NCBI GenBank assembly: GCA_021828925.1 | Contig: JAJZCT010000254.1 | Span: 1-5,696, forward strand | DNA: 5,696 nt | Reading direction: 5' to 3' | Source of the DNA: Planctomycetota bacterium | Lineage (GTDB): Bacteria; Planctomycetota; Phycisphaerae; WQYP01 | In this document: positions 1-5,696 of the stretch, one piece after another | Position numbering within the stretch: the first letter of the stretch is position 1 | How the letters are laid out: each line of letters starts with the position of its first letter | The notes under the pieces: generated by a model | Seen by the model: only the letters and a program-made list of their open reading frames with translations | What the model was told of the DNA's origin: nothing | The model's database searches: none | Translations under genes and position numbers: made by a program

Positions 1-12
1 CGTATCTGATTA

Positions 13-573
13 TTGATCGCGACCTGGGATTTAATGGATAATCAACCTGCGATGCGGAAATCCCTGCCCGCGTTTTATGCCGGACAGATTATTTGTGAAA
101 TGATTATGGCGCTGCTTTCCGGCCAGGAGCCGCATACGCAGTTGTACGATGAAGTTGCGTCGGGCGTTGCGGCGTTGGGGGGCGGCCAAACCCAGCGGCT
201 TTTTTTAAGCATTGCCAAGAGCATTTTAATTTCCACGGGATATCAACCGCAGTTGGAAAATTGCCTGGTGTGCCAAGCGCCCGTGCGCCCCGGCGTACCG
301 GCGCAGTTCTCTCCACAGCGGGGCGGGGTTTGTTGCATCGAATGTCCGGTGGAATCTAAAACCATACGGGTTGACGGCGGCGTGCTGCTGGCGCTGGCGC
401 GGTTGCCTATGCCCAATGCCCTGTTAGCCGCTCCCCCATCTAAACCCGCGGATGCGCCTGCAATGCGGGCCGCCGCCACGGTGCTGATCGGGGCTATTCA
501 GGCGGCGTCGGACCGCGCGCTTAGAACGCGCTGGGCAGTGGACGCACTTTTTGGTAAAAACAAGGCACTATGA
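13..573 (+). CDS. recO: DNA repair protein RecO, C-terminal part (N-terminal OB fold missing)
   Basis: RecO works in the RecFOR pathway, binding single-stranded DNA and helping RecA load at gaps. What is visible is the helical middle domain (about residues 12-75, with the RecO-like run AFYAGQIICEMIMALL) and the zinc-binding segment: Cys84-x2-Cys87 followed by FSPQRGGV and Cys108-x2-Cys111, the CxxC...CxxC pattern of many RecO proteins. Family members are usually about 230-260 residues; this open frame gives 186 at most, so the N-terminal OB fold of roughly 70-80 residues is absent. The frame is closed by TGA at 7-9, so the listed TTG at 13 is only the first possible start and probably not a true one; ATG at 34 is the alternative. 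The OB fold either lies upstream in another frame (frameshift or sequencing error) or is really lost. The stop overlaps the next gene's ATG (ATGA), suggesting co-translation. Family assignment is fairly secure; the integrity of the gene is not. Confidence 0.8.
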   Translation: MIATWDLMDNQPAMRKSLPAFYAGQIICEMIMALLSGQEPHTQLYDEVASGVAALGGGQTQRLFLSIAKSILISTGYQPQLENCLVCQAPVRPGVPAQFSPQRGGVCCIECPVESKTIRVDGGVLLALARLPMPNALLAAPPSKPADAPAMRAAATVLIGAIQAASDRALRTRWAVDALFGKNKAL

Positions 574-1502
574 TGTTGAAAAATACCACAGTTCCAGGCA
601 ACTCTACAGCGCCGAGGCCTGAGTTGATCAAACGCCCGCTGCTGCAATGGATACTTTTCCTGGCGGGTGTCGTGCTGGTTATTGCCGGGGCGCTTAAAGG
701 GTATGACCTGCTGCGGGGGGCGGTAACTAAAAATTATTTCTTCCATACCACTGAAGTGCTCAGTGAATTAGTGGCCGGCGTATGGTTCATCAGCTCGGTG
801 GCGGGTTATTATGCCGTGCGGGCGGGGGCGCTATTATTTACGCTCTTTTTGGGCGTTTCGCTGCACGATGCGTGGCAGGGACAGGTCAACTGCGGCTGCT
901 TCGGGCCTGTGCCCATGAACCCATGGATCACCGCCGGCATGGATGCGGTCATACTGCTTTTGATGGTAGCCGCGATATCGAAGTATCCGAAGAACTATCC
1001 CGCGACCGCATGGCGAAAGGTCTTATCGGGGATAGTGGCAGTGGGAATTTTAGCGGGCTTGATCGGGGGAAAAGTTTATCTCCAGCCGGGGATGCTGCAT
1101 AGTAACGGCACAATTACCGGCGGACACGGTGTGATATTCATGCAACCGCCGGCGTGGGATTCCAAGCGTTTCCCGGCTGCGGATTATATTCCCGGCAGCC
1201 GGGCCATCATGCACGGAAAGTGGCTGGCGGTGATTTATTTTCATACCTGCCCGATTTGCCAAAGTGCCATAGCAAGTATCTCGCGGCACCTGAAGCATAG
1301 CTCCGATCACAATGTGGCGCTGATCCAGTTACCGCCGTATGGCTCACTGCCTAAGGGTCTGGCGAGCGCCAACATGTTACGACTGGGATTTGAAAATACA
1401 CATATCTGGCGTCCGCCATTTCTGCCGGTGCTGGTAGATTTGGACAATGGCGTGGTCACGCGTGTGCGGTCTTATGTTCCTGGGAATTGGTTCGGGTTTT
1501 AA
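570..1502 (+). CDS. MauE-like redox membrane protein fused to a thioredoxin-like domain
   Basis: The 310-residue protein has about five predicted membrane segments (roughly residues 24-44, 63-82, 84-100, 119-137 and 151-171), followed by a soluble domain. Between segments three and four is NCGCFG (Cys108, Cys110), the signature seen in MauE/DoxX-like membrane proteins linked to disulfide chemistry. The C-terminal part (about 215-310) has a thioredoxin-like pattern: a hydrophobic strand, WLAVIYFHT, then Cys227-Pro-Ile-Cys230 at the start of a helix, and later a FLPVLVDLDNG strand whose Pro286 fits the cis-proline position. By inference it passes electrons or disulfides between a membrane cysteine pair and an extracytoplasmic thioredoxin-like domain; the substrate is unknown. 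MauE itself serves methylamine dehydrogenase maturation, but no mau gene is seen here, so that role is not implied. ATG at 570 overlaps the recO stop; the adjacent in-frame ATG at 573 lies 7 nt after AAGG (562-565) and may be the actual start. Confidence 0.72.
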   Translation: MMLKNTTVPGNSTAPRPELIKRPLLQWILFLAGVVLVIAGALKGYDLLRGAVTKNYFFHTTEVLSELVAGVWFISSVAGYYAVRAGALLFTLFLGVSLHDAWQGQVNCGCFGPVPMNPWITAGMDAVILLLMVAAISKYPKNYPATAWRKVLSGIVAVGILAGLIGGKVYLQPGMLHSNGTITGGHGVIFMQPPAWDSKRFPAADYIPGSRAIMHGKWLAVIYFHTCPICQSAIASISRHLKHSSDHNVALIQLPPYGSLPKGLASANMLRLGFENTHIWRPPFLPVLVDLDNGVVTRVRSYVPGNWFGF

Positions 1503-1659
1503 CGGGGGAAGTTCGCGGTCGATGGTAGCCGGCAGGGTTGGATCCCAAAACACCTCATTAAAATCCGGGTTTCCGTGTCTCACTTAGCCGCGGGCTTTGC
1601 CGGTGGCGCAGGGTTCGACCGCAGGCGAAGTCGCGGGTTATGTGGGTCCGGTTCGTTAA
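1503..1659. other. Convergent intergenic gap
   Basis: This 157-base space separates the 3' ends of the + strand membrane-protein gene and the - strand kinase gene. It holds an imperfect inverted repeat (1588-1636, listed separately). No T-run follows it on either strand, so a classical intrinsic terminator is not evident. A - strand reading frame enters from 1583 and continues antisense into the membrane-protein gene; it is not supported as a gene. Confidence 0.6.
1588..1636. repeat. Imperfect inverted repeat between convergent genes
   Basis: CCGCGGGCTTTGCC (1588-1601) can pair with GGCGAAGTCGCGG (1624-1636), giving 13 base pairs with one bulged G and two G-T wobbles around a 22-base loop. 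Its place between two convergent stop codons fits a bidirectional transcription-ending hairpin. The T-run expected of a Rho-independent terminator is missing, so the function is inferred from position only. Confidence 0.4.
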
Positions 1660-2946
1660 CTACCCCTTGAGTTCCAGCATCACAATAATCACGATGGCAA
1701 ATACCAGGCAACCCAGCAGCAACAATACCAGCGGATCCTTGAATTTTTGAATCAGCGTGCGGGAACCCAGATCAATGGTGGGTTCTTCGTCGGCTTCCAC
1801 CAAGTCCACCTGGTCCGAAGGATTGGAATCCGCAGCGGCTTTTTCAATTTTCGCCAGCGTGGTGAGATCATAGGCGCGCCGCGCCAGCTTGGGTGGATCA
1901 CCATGCGCTACAGATTCCAAGTCGGAAAGCATATCCGACGTGGAGGAATAGCGCTTGGCCGGGTCTTTGGCCATGGCCACTTCTATAATTTCCGATATAC
2001 CGGCACTTAAGTTGGTATTGACGTGATCCGGTGGTACCAGATCCTCTTTCAAATGCTTGTGCATCACCGCCGCCGGGGAGGGGGCTTCAAATGGCACGCG
2101 GCCAGTCACCATGTGGTACATCGTGGCACCCAGGGAATAAATGTCGGCGCGAAAATCGATATTCAACTGGCCGCGAATTTGTTCGGGGGAAATGTAATAG
2201 GGTGTACCATAGGCTTTGCCGGCTTCAGCGGCGGCGGCGACTTTGTCATCGGCTTCCCGCGCTAAACCCATATCGGCGAGCTTGGCGGTTCCTTCCGGAG
2301 TCATCATGATATTTTTGGGTTTAACATCCCGGTGAATAAGGCCGTTGAGATGGGCATGAACCAGTGCGCGACACACCTGGATGATAATGTCCAAGGCCTG
2401 CTTTTCCGGATAGGGTTTTCCACTGTCTACCAGATGGTCATAAACCGTTTTGCCCGCCACATATTCCATGACAAAATAGTGGTATCCGCCCGCTTCGCCT
2501 ACATCATAGGCGGCCACGATATTGGGGTGGTTTAATTTGGCGGCGGCCTTGCCTTCCATGTAGAAGCGGTCTACGAATTCTTTATTTTCGCTCATGCGTT
2601 TGGGCAGAACTTTAATTGCGACAATTCGGTCCAGGGAAAGCTGCCGGGCTTTAAACACGGTGGCCATCGCGCCGGCCCCGAGCTTGGACATGATCTGGTA
2701 GCCGGGAATCTGTTGAAAAGTTTTTTGCTCTTCGACCGCGGCCTTAACGCGGGCCAGTTGGGTTTGCGTGACGTAGCCGTTGGCCACAAGAATATCGGTC
2801 AGGGAGCGATGGCTCTCCTGGCGTTCGAGTTCCGCCTGCAATGACAGGCAGTCGCCCAGCTCTTCCTGCGTGCAAAACCCCTGATCAACAATGAATTTGC
2901 CCAGCATTGTCTCGGTTTTACTGGCGACGTTATTGGGGTTGGCCAT
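1660..2946 (-). CDS. Hanks-type Ser/Thr protein kinase, C-terminally membrane-anchored, with MshEN-like N-terminus
   Basis: This 428-residue kinase would phosphorylate Ser/Thr residues on cytoplasmic targets. The catalytic domain spans about residues 82-345: glycine loop GAGAMATV (90-97), ATP-binding Lys112 in AIK, helix-C Glu131, catalytic HRDVKPKN (205-212, Asp207, Asn212), metal-binding DMG (225-227) in place of DFG, SPE (253-255) in place of APE, and the DIYSLG segment at 268. All key catalytic residues are present, so it should be active. Before the kinase are two similar segments, LGKFIVDQGFCTQEEL (from 15) and LTDILVANGYVTQTQL (from 49), each ending near a Gln and resembling the MshEN/GspE N-terminal motif. 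After an acidic linker (about 380-392) comes one membrane helix (about 405-425) with only a few residues beyond it, so the enzyme is probably tail-anchored facing the cytoplasm. ATG at 2946 has no strong Shine-Dalgarno. It lies 337 bases downstream of the epimerase gene and is probably transcribed separately. The signal and targets are unknown. Confidence 0.93.
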   Translation of the reverse strand: MANPNNVASKTETMLGKFIVDQGFCTQEELGDCLSLQAELERQESHRSLTDILVANGYVTQTQLARVKAAVEEQKTFQQIPGYQIMSKLGAGAMATVFKARQLSLDRIVAIKVLPKRMSENKEFVDRFYMEGKAAAKLNHPNIVAAYDVGEAGGYHYFVMEYVAGKTVYDHLVDSGKPYPEKQALDIIIQVCRALVHAHLNGLIHRDVKPKNIMMTPEGTAKLADMGLAREADDKVAAAAEAGKAYGTPYYISPEQIRGQLNIDFRADIYSLGATMYHMVTGRVPFEAPSPAAVMHKHLKEDLVPPDHVNTNLSAGISEIIEVAMAKDPAKRYSSTSDMLSDLESVAHGDPPKLARRAYDLTTLAKIEKAAADSNPSDQVDLVEADEEPTIDLGSRTLIQKFKDPLVLLLLGCLVFAIVIIVMLELKG

Positions 2947-3030
2947 AGTGTTTCGCTCAATTTCAGATCCGGAGGCGGTCTCATGATAGACAGGACAGCC
3001 ACCGGCGGGAATTTTTTACAGTCGATCGGC

Positions 3031-3092
3031 TTAGGAGCCTGTCCGAGTAATCGCCTACCACAATCCCGGCCATTACTCGGACAGGCTTCTAG
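3031..3092. repeat. Long inverted repeat / hairpin, REP- or MITE-like
   Basis: AGCCTGTCCGAGTAAT (3036-3051) is followed, after a 20-base spacer, by its exact reverse complement ATTACTCGGACAGGCT (3072-3087). Five further pairs, two of them G-T, extend the stem to 21 bp over 3031-3092. Neither side has a T-run placed to make it an intrinsic terminator for the upstream epimerase gene. A perfect stem of this length in intergenic DNA suggests a mobile palindromic element or the ends of a small insertion; only one copy is in the window, so repetition in the genome is inference. Confidence 0.8.
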
Positions 3093-3097
3093 AAGCC
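3084..3097. repeat. 14-bp perfect palindrome
   Basis: GGCTTCTAGAAGCC is its own reverse complement and overlaps the right arm of the long inverted repeat, so the two foldings would compete if transcribed. It could be a dimeric protein-binding site or part of the same palindromic element. Confidence 0.7.
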
Positions 3098-3182
3098 GGG
3101 AAACGGTTCAGAGTTCATATTGTCCGCGTAGGAACGCGAATTGGCAAGCTTCCAACACATCTTGCCTTTCTCTTGTACGCTT

Positions 3183-3202
3183 CCGCAGTGCCGGCAGTGC
3201 GG
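3183..3202. repeat. 20-bp near-perfect palindrome
   Basis: CCGCAGTGCCGGCAGTGCGG pairs with itself at every position except one G-G mismatch (3188 with 3197); the central TGCCGGCA is a perfect palindrome. It lies about 80 bases beyond the epimerase stop in the direction of transcription. It may belong to the same palindrome cluster as 3031-3097; function unknown. Confidence 0.6.
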
Positions 3203-3283
3203 TCAATCAGCCATCAGTTCTCCGGCAAAAGCCGTTTCATTACTGACCCTATTATCGGCACGGCGCTTAGAAAAGCATGAGTG

Positions 3284-4237
3284 TTAGATTAAGTCGGTGG
3301 TGCGCATCCATCGGATAAACCGATCCAGGCCCTCACGCACCTGCACTTTCGGCGCATATTCCAATTCCCTGCCGGCTTTGGTGATATCCGCATAGGTGAT
3401 AGAGGGTTCAGAGGATGGTGCCGGCACTGCCTTGCATTTTGCCTTTTTCCCCAGGATCTCTTCCAAAGTCTGGACAAATTCTAAATTTTCCACGGGGTGG
3501 CCGCACCCAAGATTATAAACCCGGTACCCGTTACCGCTGTCCAAGGCTGCCATATACCCGTCCAGAATGTCATCAATATAAGTCCAATCCCGCTTAAGAT
3601 GGCCGGCCGCGAACAGCGTGAGTTCCTCACCCGCCATGATCTGCCGGGCCCAATGCCATGGCATCATGTCGGGCCGGCCATGGGGGCCATACACATTAAA
3701 AAATCGAAGAATTGTGACGGGCAGGTTCCAGACGTGATGATGACTGTGGGCGAAAAGTTCCATCGCCCGCTTGCTGGCCGGATACGGTGCCAGCGGCCGA
3801 TCCGCCGCCGCAGTTTCCGGAAACGGCACGGGTGTGGACTGGCCGTAAACGGATCCCGTGGACGCCAGCAGGCAGTGCGGCTTACCGATTTGCCGCGCCG
3901 CGTCCAGCAGATTCAGCGTGCCCTGCACGTTGACCGAGGCGTAAATCAGCGGATTAGCCACGCTGTAACGCACGGAGGCCATGGCTCCAATATGGGCAAT
4001 CGCTTCGGGCTGGTGTTGCTGACAAATTTTCAGGAGCAAATCCGCATCCCGCAGATCGCCTTCGATAAACGTGAAGGCCGGCTGGGCGGTTAAATCTGCG
4101 AGATTTCGCCGTTTGTGTTCCACCGGATAATAATCGCTTAAATTATCCAGCCCGACCACTTGATCACCGCGTTGCAACAGCCGCACGGAAAGTCGCGATG
4201 CGATAAACCCCGCCGCTCCGGTTACCAGAATTTTCAT
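3284..4237 (-). CDS. NAD-dependent sugar-nucleotide epimerase, UDP-glucuronate 4-epimerase-like
   Basis: This 317-residue extended short-chain dehydrogenase/reductase most likely interconverts a UDP-sugar at C4 for polysaccharide or lipopolysaccharide building in the cytoplasm. The N-terminal Rossmann motif is TGAAGFIA (6-13), with Asp31 in the DNLSDYYP segment typical of UDP-glucuronate 4-epimerases. Other family features are RYSVANP (90-96), a Thr127 at the catalytic Ser/Thr position in ASTGSVYG, the Tyr152-x3-Lys156 pair, RFFNVYGPHGRPDM (178-191) and RDWTYIDDI (216-224). The third glycine of GxxGxxG is Ala13, a mild departure. Length is normal for the family. The substrate is not certain: UDP-glucose 4-epimerase or a related dehydratase activity is possible. 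It starts 17 bases after the deoC stop with its own good ribosome site, so it is probably translated from the same message. Confidence 0.9.
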   Translation of the reverse strand: MKILVTGAAGFIASRLSVRLLQRGDQVVGLDNLSDYYPVEHKRRNLADLTAQPAFTFIEGDLRDADLLLKICQQHQPEAIAHIGAMASVRYSVANPLIYASVNVQGTLNLLDAARQIGKPHCLLASTGSVYGQSTPVPFPETAAADRPLAPYPASKRAMELFAHSHHHVWNLPVTILRFFNVYGPHGRPDMMPWHWARQIMAGEELTLFAAGHLKRDWTYIDDILDGYMAALDSGNGYRVYNLGCGHPVENLEFVQTLEEILGKKAKCKAVPAPSSEPSITYADITKAGRELEYAPKVQVREGLDRFIRWMRTTDLI

Positions 4238-4244
4238 TTATTAA

Positions 4245-4250
4245 CTCCTT
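4245..4250 (-). promoter_or_regulatory. Shine-Dalgarno of the epimerase gene
   Basis: AAGGAG on the - strand lies 7 bases before the ATG at 4237 and just after the deoC stop (4255-4257). It is the clearest ribosome binding site in the window and fixes the epimerase start. Confidence 0.8.
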
Positions 4251-4254
4251 TATT

Positions 4255-4950
4255 TTATTGCGGCAAACTGTTGATAATGGCAACGCCGGCGGAACAACCC
4301 AGTCGATCCGCCCCGGCCGCCAGCATGGCCTGTGCTGTTGCCAGATCGCGAATTCCACCAGAGGCTTTAACGCGCAGTGAGCCGGAATATTGTTTTAACC
4401 ACCGTACCGCCTGAACGCTTGCACCGCCCGCGGGATGAAACCCCGTGCTGGTTTTTACAAAATCCGCGCCTCCTTCACCTGCCGCCTGACAGCCCATGGC
4501 AATCTGTGATTCATTAAGGACCGCGGTTTCCAGAATAACTTTGACGATGGCTTTACTGGAAATGCCTTTTGCTGCCTTCACCACCTCTTGCACATCCTTC
4601 CGGGCAACATCCAGATTTCCCGACAATAGTGCCGGCAGCCAAATGACCATATCTATTTCATCGGCTCCGGAGTTCACGCACGTCTGTGCTTCAAAGGCTT
4701 TGACCGCAGTATCTGCAGCCCCAAACGGAAAGCCCACAACCCCACAGGCCGCCACCGGATGGTCCGGGCCATTTTTAACTGCCGCATCCAGCAAACTTCT
4801 GACCAGTTTGATCCATCGGGAATTAACGCACACAGCGGCAAAGCCGTATTGCAGCGCCTCGGCAGTGACTGCACGAATTTCCCGCTCTCCAGCCTCCGGC
4901 TTAAGCACCGTATGATCAACACAGCGGGCAAGTTGCAATCGACTCATCAT
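4255..4950 (-). CDS. deoC: Deoxyribose-phosphate aldolase
   Basis: DeoC splits 2-deoxyribose-5-phosphate into glyceraldehyde-3-phosphate and acetaldehyde in deoxynucleoside breakdown. It is a single TIM-barrel aldolase. Numbered from the upstream TTG at 4956, it shows DHTVLKP (14-20), YGFAAVCVN (37-45), VVGFPFGA (73-80), DEIDMV with Asp102, FVKTSTGF with the Schiff-base Lys168, VKASGGIR with Lys197, and the closing phosphate-site run RLGCSAGVAI (218-227). These match the catalytic Asp and two Lys of the family, so the enzyme should be active. ATG at 4950 (231 residues) is preferred over TTG at 4956; a second ATG at 4947 is equally possible, and the only Shine-Dalgarno-like bases are a weak GAG. 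The gene follows the HNH gene by about 19 bases and precedes the epimerase by 17, suggesting one operon. No other deo or nucleoside-use gene is seen. Confidence 0.95.
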   Translation of the reverse strand: MMSRLQLARCVDHTVLKPEAGEREIRAVTAEALQYGFAAVCVNSRWIKLVRSLLDAAVKNGPDHPVAACGVVGFPFGAADTAVKAFEAQTCVNSGADEIDMVIWLPALLSGNLDVARKDVQEVVKAAKGISSKAIVKVILETAVLNESQIAMGCQAAGEGGADFVKTSTGFHPAGGASVQAVRWLKQYSGSLRVKASGGIRDLATAQAMLAAGADRLGCSAGVAIINSLPQ

Positions 4951-4969
4951 TCTCAAATACCCATATAAA

Positions 4970-5599
4970 TTAAAATCGCCGCAGGCGCTTTTGTAACCAG
5001 TAGATAATAACCTGGCAGTATTCGTCTAAGTCGCCGCCGCCTTGGCCGCTCCATTTCTTTATGAGGTTCTCCAACTCGCGGCGTTTTAGCGGCGCAGCTC
5101 CCTTCTTTCCCAGGCTCTCGGCGAATCCGTTAAGCACCGCTTTGCGGTTATTGACAAGAAAGGGCAAATTAAGGTTTAGAATGCCCGTAAGTTCCGCGTC
5201 GAAATTTGTGTCATCGGAAGCAATCTCTCCGTTGGGCTTGTAACGGATTCGTTCCTCAACCCGATCCTGTGGATCGGCCGGATTTCCGGATAACTTCTTA
5301 TTCGCCTTTGATGCGTCGCAGTGCAGATAGCCGTTGGTTATTCCCGAACACGTGGCAAGCAGATTCTTGTAATCGAGTTGTTCCTTCGGATATCGCGATT
5401 GCGGGTGCCAATGCTCAATGGTGGTACCGCCATCGTCGCTGCGGATTCGCCGCATGCAGTAACAGCACAGCCCGCGCTGTTCCTGCACCAGGAAATTGCG
5501 AAGCTCCGCCTTGGCTTGATAATTGGCATAGGTCGCATGTGGTGACATGCGATGGAGTGTGAGGCTTTCCGGTTCTCCGCCTTTCGCGATGTTCCTCAT
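4970..5599 (-). CDS. HNH endonuclease of TIGR02646 type, PtuB-like (Septu / retron defence effector)
   Basis: This 209-residue protein begins MRNIAKGGEPESL, the opening style of TIGR02646 proteins, the family holding PtuB of Septu and the HNH effector of Eco78-type retrons. The nuclease core is at about residues 40-100: Cys45-Cys-Tyr-Cys48, then IEHWHPQ with His63, DYKNLLATC with Asn79 and Cys84, and HCDASK (His93, Cys94, Lys98). Cys45/Cys48 with Cys84 or Cys94 would hold a structural zinc, and His63/Asn79/His93 form the HNH site; all are intact. The C-terminal half is helical with no recognised domain. PtuB acts with an ATPase, PtuA, cutting nucleic acid on phage infection. The ATG overlaps the upstream gene's stop (ATGA), the coupling expected for a ptuA-ptuB pair, but the partner is cut by the window edge. 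A lone HNH protein of another system is the alternative. Family call strong; role inferred. Confidence 0.8.
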   Translation of the reverse strand: MRNIAKGGEPESLTLHRMSPHATYANYQAKAELRNFLVQEQRGLCCYCMRRIRSDDGGTTIEHWHPQSRYPKEQLDYKNLLATCSGITNGYLHCDASKANKKLSGNPADPQDRVEERIRYKPNGEIASDDTNFDAELTGILNLNLPFLVNNRKAVLNGFAESLGKKGAAPLKRRELENLIKKWSGQGGGDLDEYCQVIIYWLQKRLRRF

Positions 5600-5696
5600 A
5601 GCGTGGATTCCAGGAACTTCAGCAAGGTGTTGGCGCGCGTCACCTCTGGATCGTCGTTGCCTATCGCGCTTGCCAGTTCTGTGATTAAGATCGGAA
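5596..5696 (-). CDS. Unidentified protein, last 32 codons only (possible PtuA-like ATPase)
   Basis: Reading the - strand inward from the window edge gives an open frame of 32 codons ending ANTLLKFLESTL and TGA (5596-5598). It is acidic and helical in character and has no recognisable motif. The stop shares four bases (ATGA) with the HNH gene's start, so this is very probably the true end of an upstream gene in the same operon. From the HNH family's usual partner, an AAA/ABC-type ATPase (PtuA) is the best guess, but nothing in these residues proves it. Confidence 0.6.
   Translation of the reverse strand, partial: PILITELASAIGNDDPEVTRANTLLKFLESTL

Larger units (their letters stand above)
2947..3283. 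other. Gene-free region with several palindromes
   Basis: This 337-base stretch lies between the epimerase stop and the kinase start, both on the - strand. No open frame in it is convincing. It holds a strong inverted repeat (3031-3092), an overlapping 14-bp palindrome (3084-3097), small stem-loops at 3125-3138 (CGCGT/ACGCG, 4-base loop) and 3143-3166 (GGCAAG/CTTGCC), and a near-palindrome at 3183-3202. It must also contain the kinase 5' leader; a TATCAT on the - strand (2983-2988) could be a -10 box, but no good -35 is seen. Confidence 0.6.

Noticed and set aside
1605..1625. GGGTTCGACC resembling a tRNA T-loop.
   Set aside because: The flanking bases do not form a T-stem, and no acceptor, D or anticodon arm can be placed around it.
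2983..3011. A sigma-70-like promoter for the kinase gene (TATCAT as -10).
   Set aside because: The -35 position reads TTCCCG, too weak to call; kept only as a remark in the region entry.
3031..3092. The long hairpin as a Rho-independent terminator of the epimerase gene.
   Set aside because: It lies about 190 bases past the stop and is not followed by a T-run on the - strand; the T-run at 3012-3017 would be an A-run in that direction.
3108..3206. A 32-codon - strand frame from TTG ending FAFLRGQYEL, and an overlapping frame with a CRHCG zinc-ribbon-like start, possible transposase or small-protein relics.
   Set aside because: Both are very short, lack a good start and ribosome site, lie within a palindrome-rich stretch, and resemble no family I can name with confidence.
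3497..4093. A 198-codon + strand frame opposite the epimerase gene.
   Set aside because: It is an antisense shadow; the - strand frame carries all the conserved epimerase motifs.
4496..4915. A 139-codon + strand frame opposite deoC.
   Set aside because: It has no recognisable features, while the opposite strand encodes a complete DeoC with catalytic residues.

Overview
The window looks like a chromosomal segment of a moderately GC-rich Gram-negative bacterium, most plausibly from the PVC group (Planctomycetota, Lentisphaerota or Verrucomicrobiota). The clues are a MauE-type membrane protein with a CGCFG motif fused to a thioredoxin-like domain, and a tail-anchored Hanks-type Ser/Thr kinase with a DMG in place of DFG and a doubled MshEN-like N-terminal motif. 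This placement is inference from gene style; no rRNA or other phylogenetic marker is present.

Layout. On the + strand, positions 1-1502 hold the C-terminal part of recO (recombinational repair), coupled by an ATGA overlap to the MauE/thioredoxin-like membrane protein. A 157-base convergent gap follows. All other genes are on the - strand. Read in their direction of transcription, from the right edge leftwards, they are: the last 32 codons of an unidentified protein (5596 to beyond 5696); an HNH endonuclease of the TIGR02646/PtuB type (4970-5599), joined to it by an ATGA overlap; deoC, deoxyribose-phosphate aldolase (4255-4950); an NAD-dependent sugar-nucleotide epimerase resembling UDP-glucuronate 4-epimerases (3284-4237); and, after a 337-base non-coding stretch rich in inverted repeats, the Ser/Thr kinase (1660-2946).

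How they work together. The four right-hand - strand genes are spaced 4 nt overlapping, about 19 nt and 17 nt apart, so they look like one transcription unit. The HNH gene is the most notable item. PtuB-like HNH proteins act with PtuA ATPases in Septu antiphage systems and in some retrons, and here the HNH start codon overlaps the end of an upstream gene cut by the window edge, which is the arrangement expected for ptuA-ptuB. Whether that upstream gene is really an ATPase cannot be decided from 32 residues. The remaining genes are housekeeping (recO, deoC), cell-surface sugar metabolism (epimerase) and signalling (kinase), with no visible shared pathway.

The non-coding stretch 2947-3283 has a perfect 16-bp inverted repeat extendable to 21 bp, an overlapping 14-bp palindrome and a 20-bp near-palindrome. 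It is the main structure not explained by genes and looks like a REP/MITE-like palindromic element or a structured RNA.
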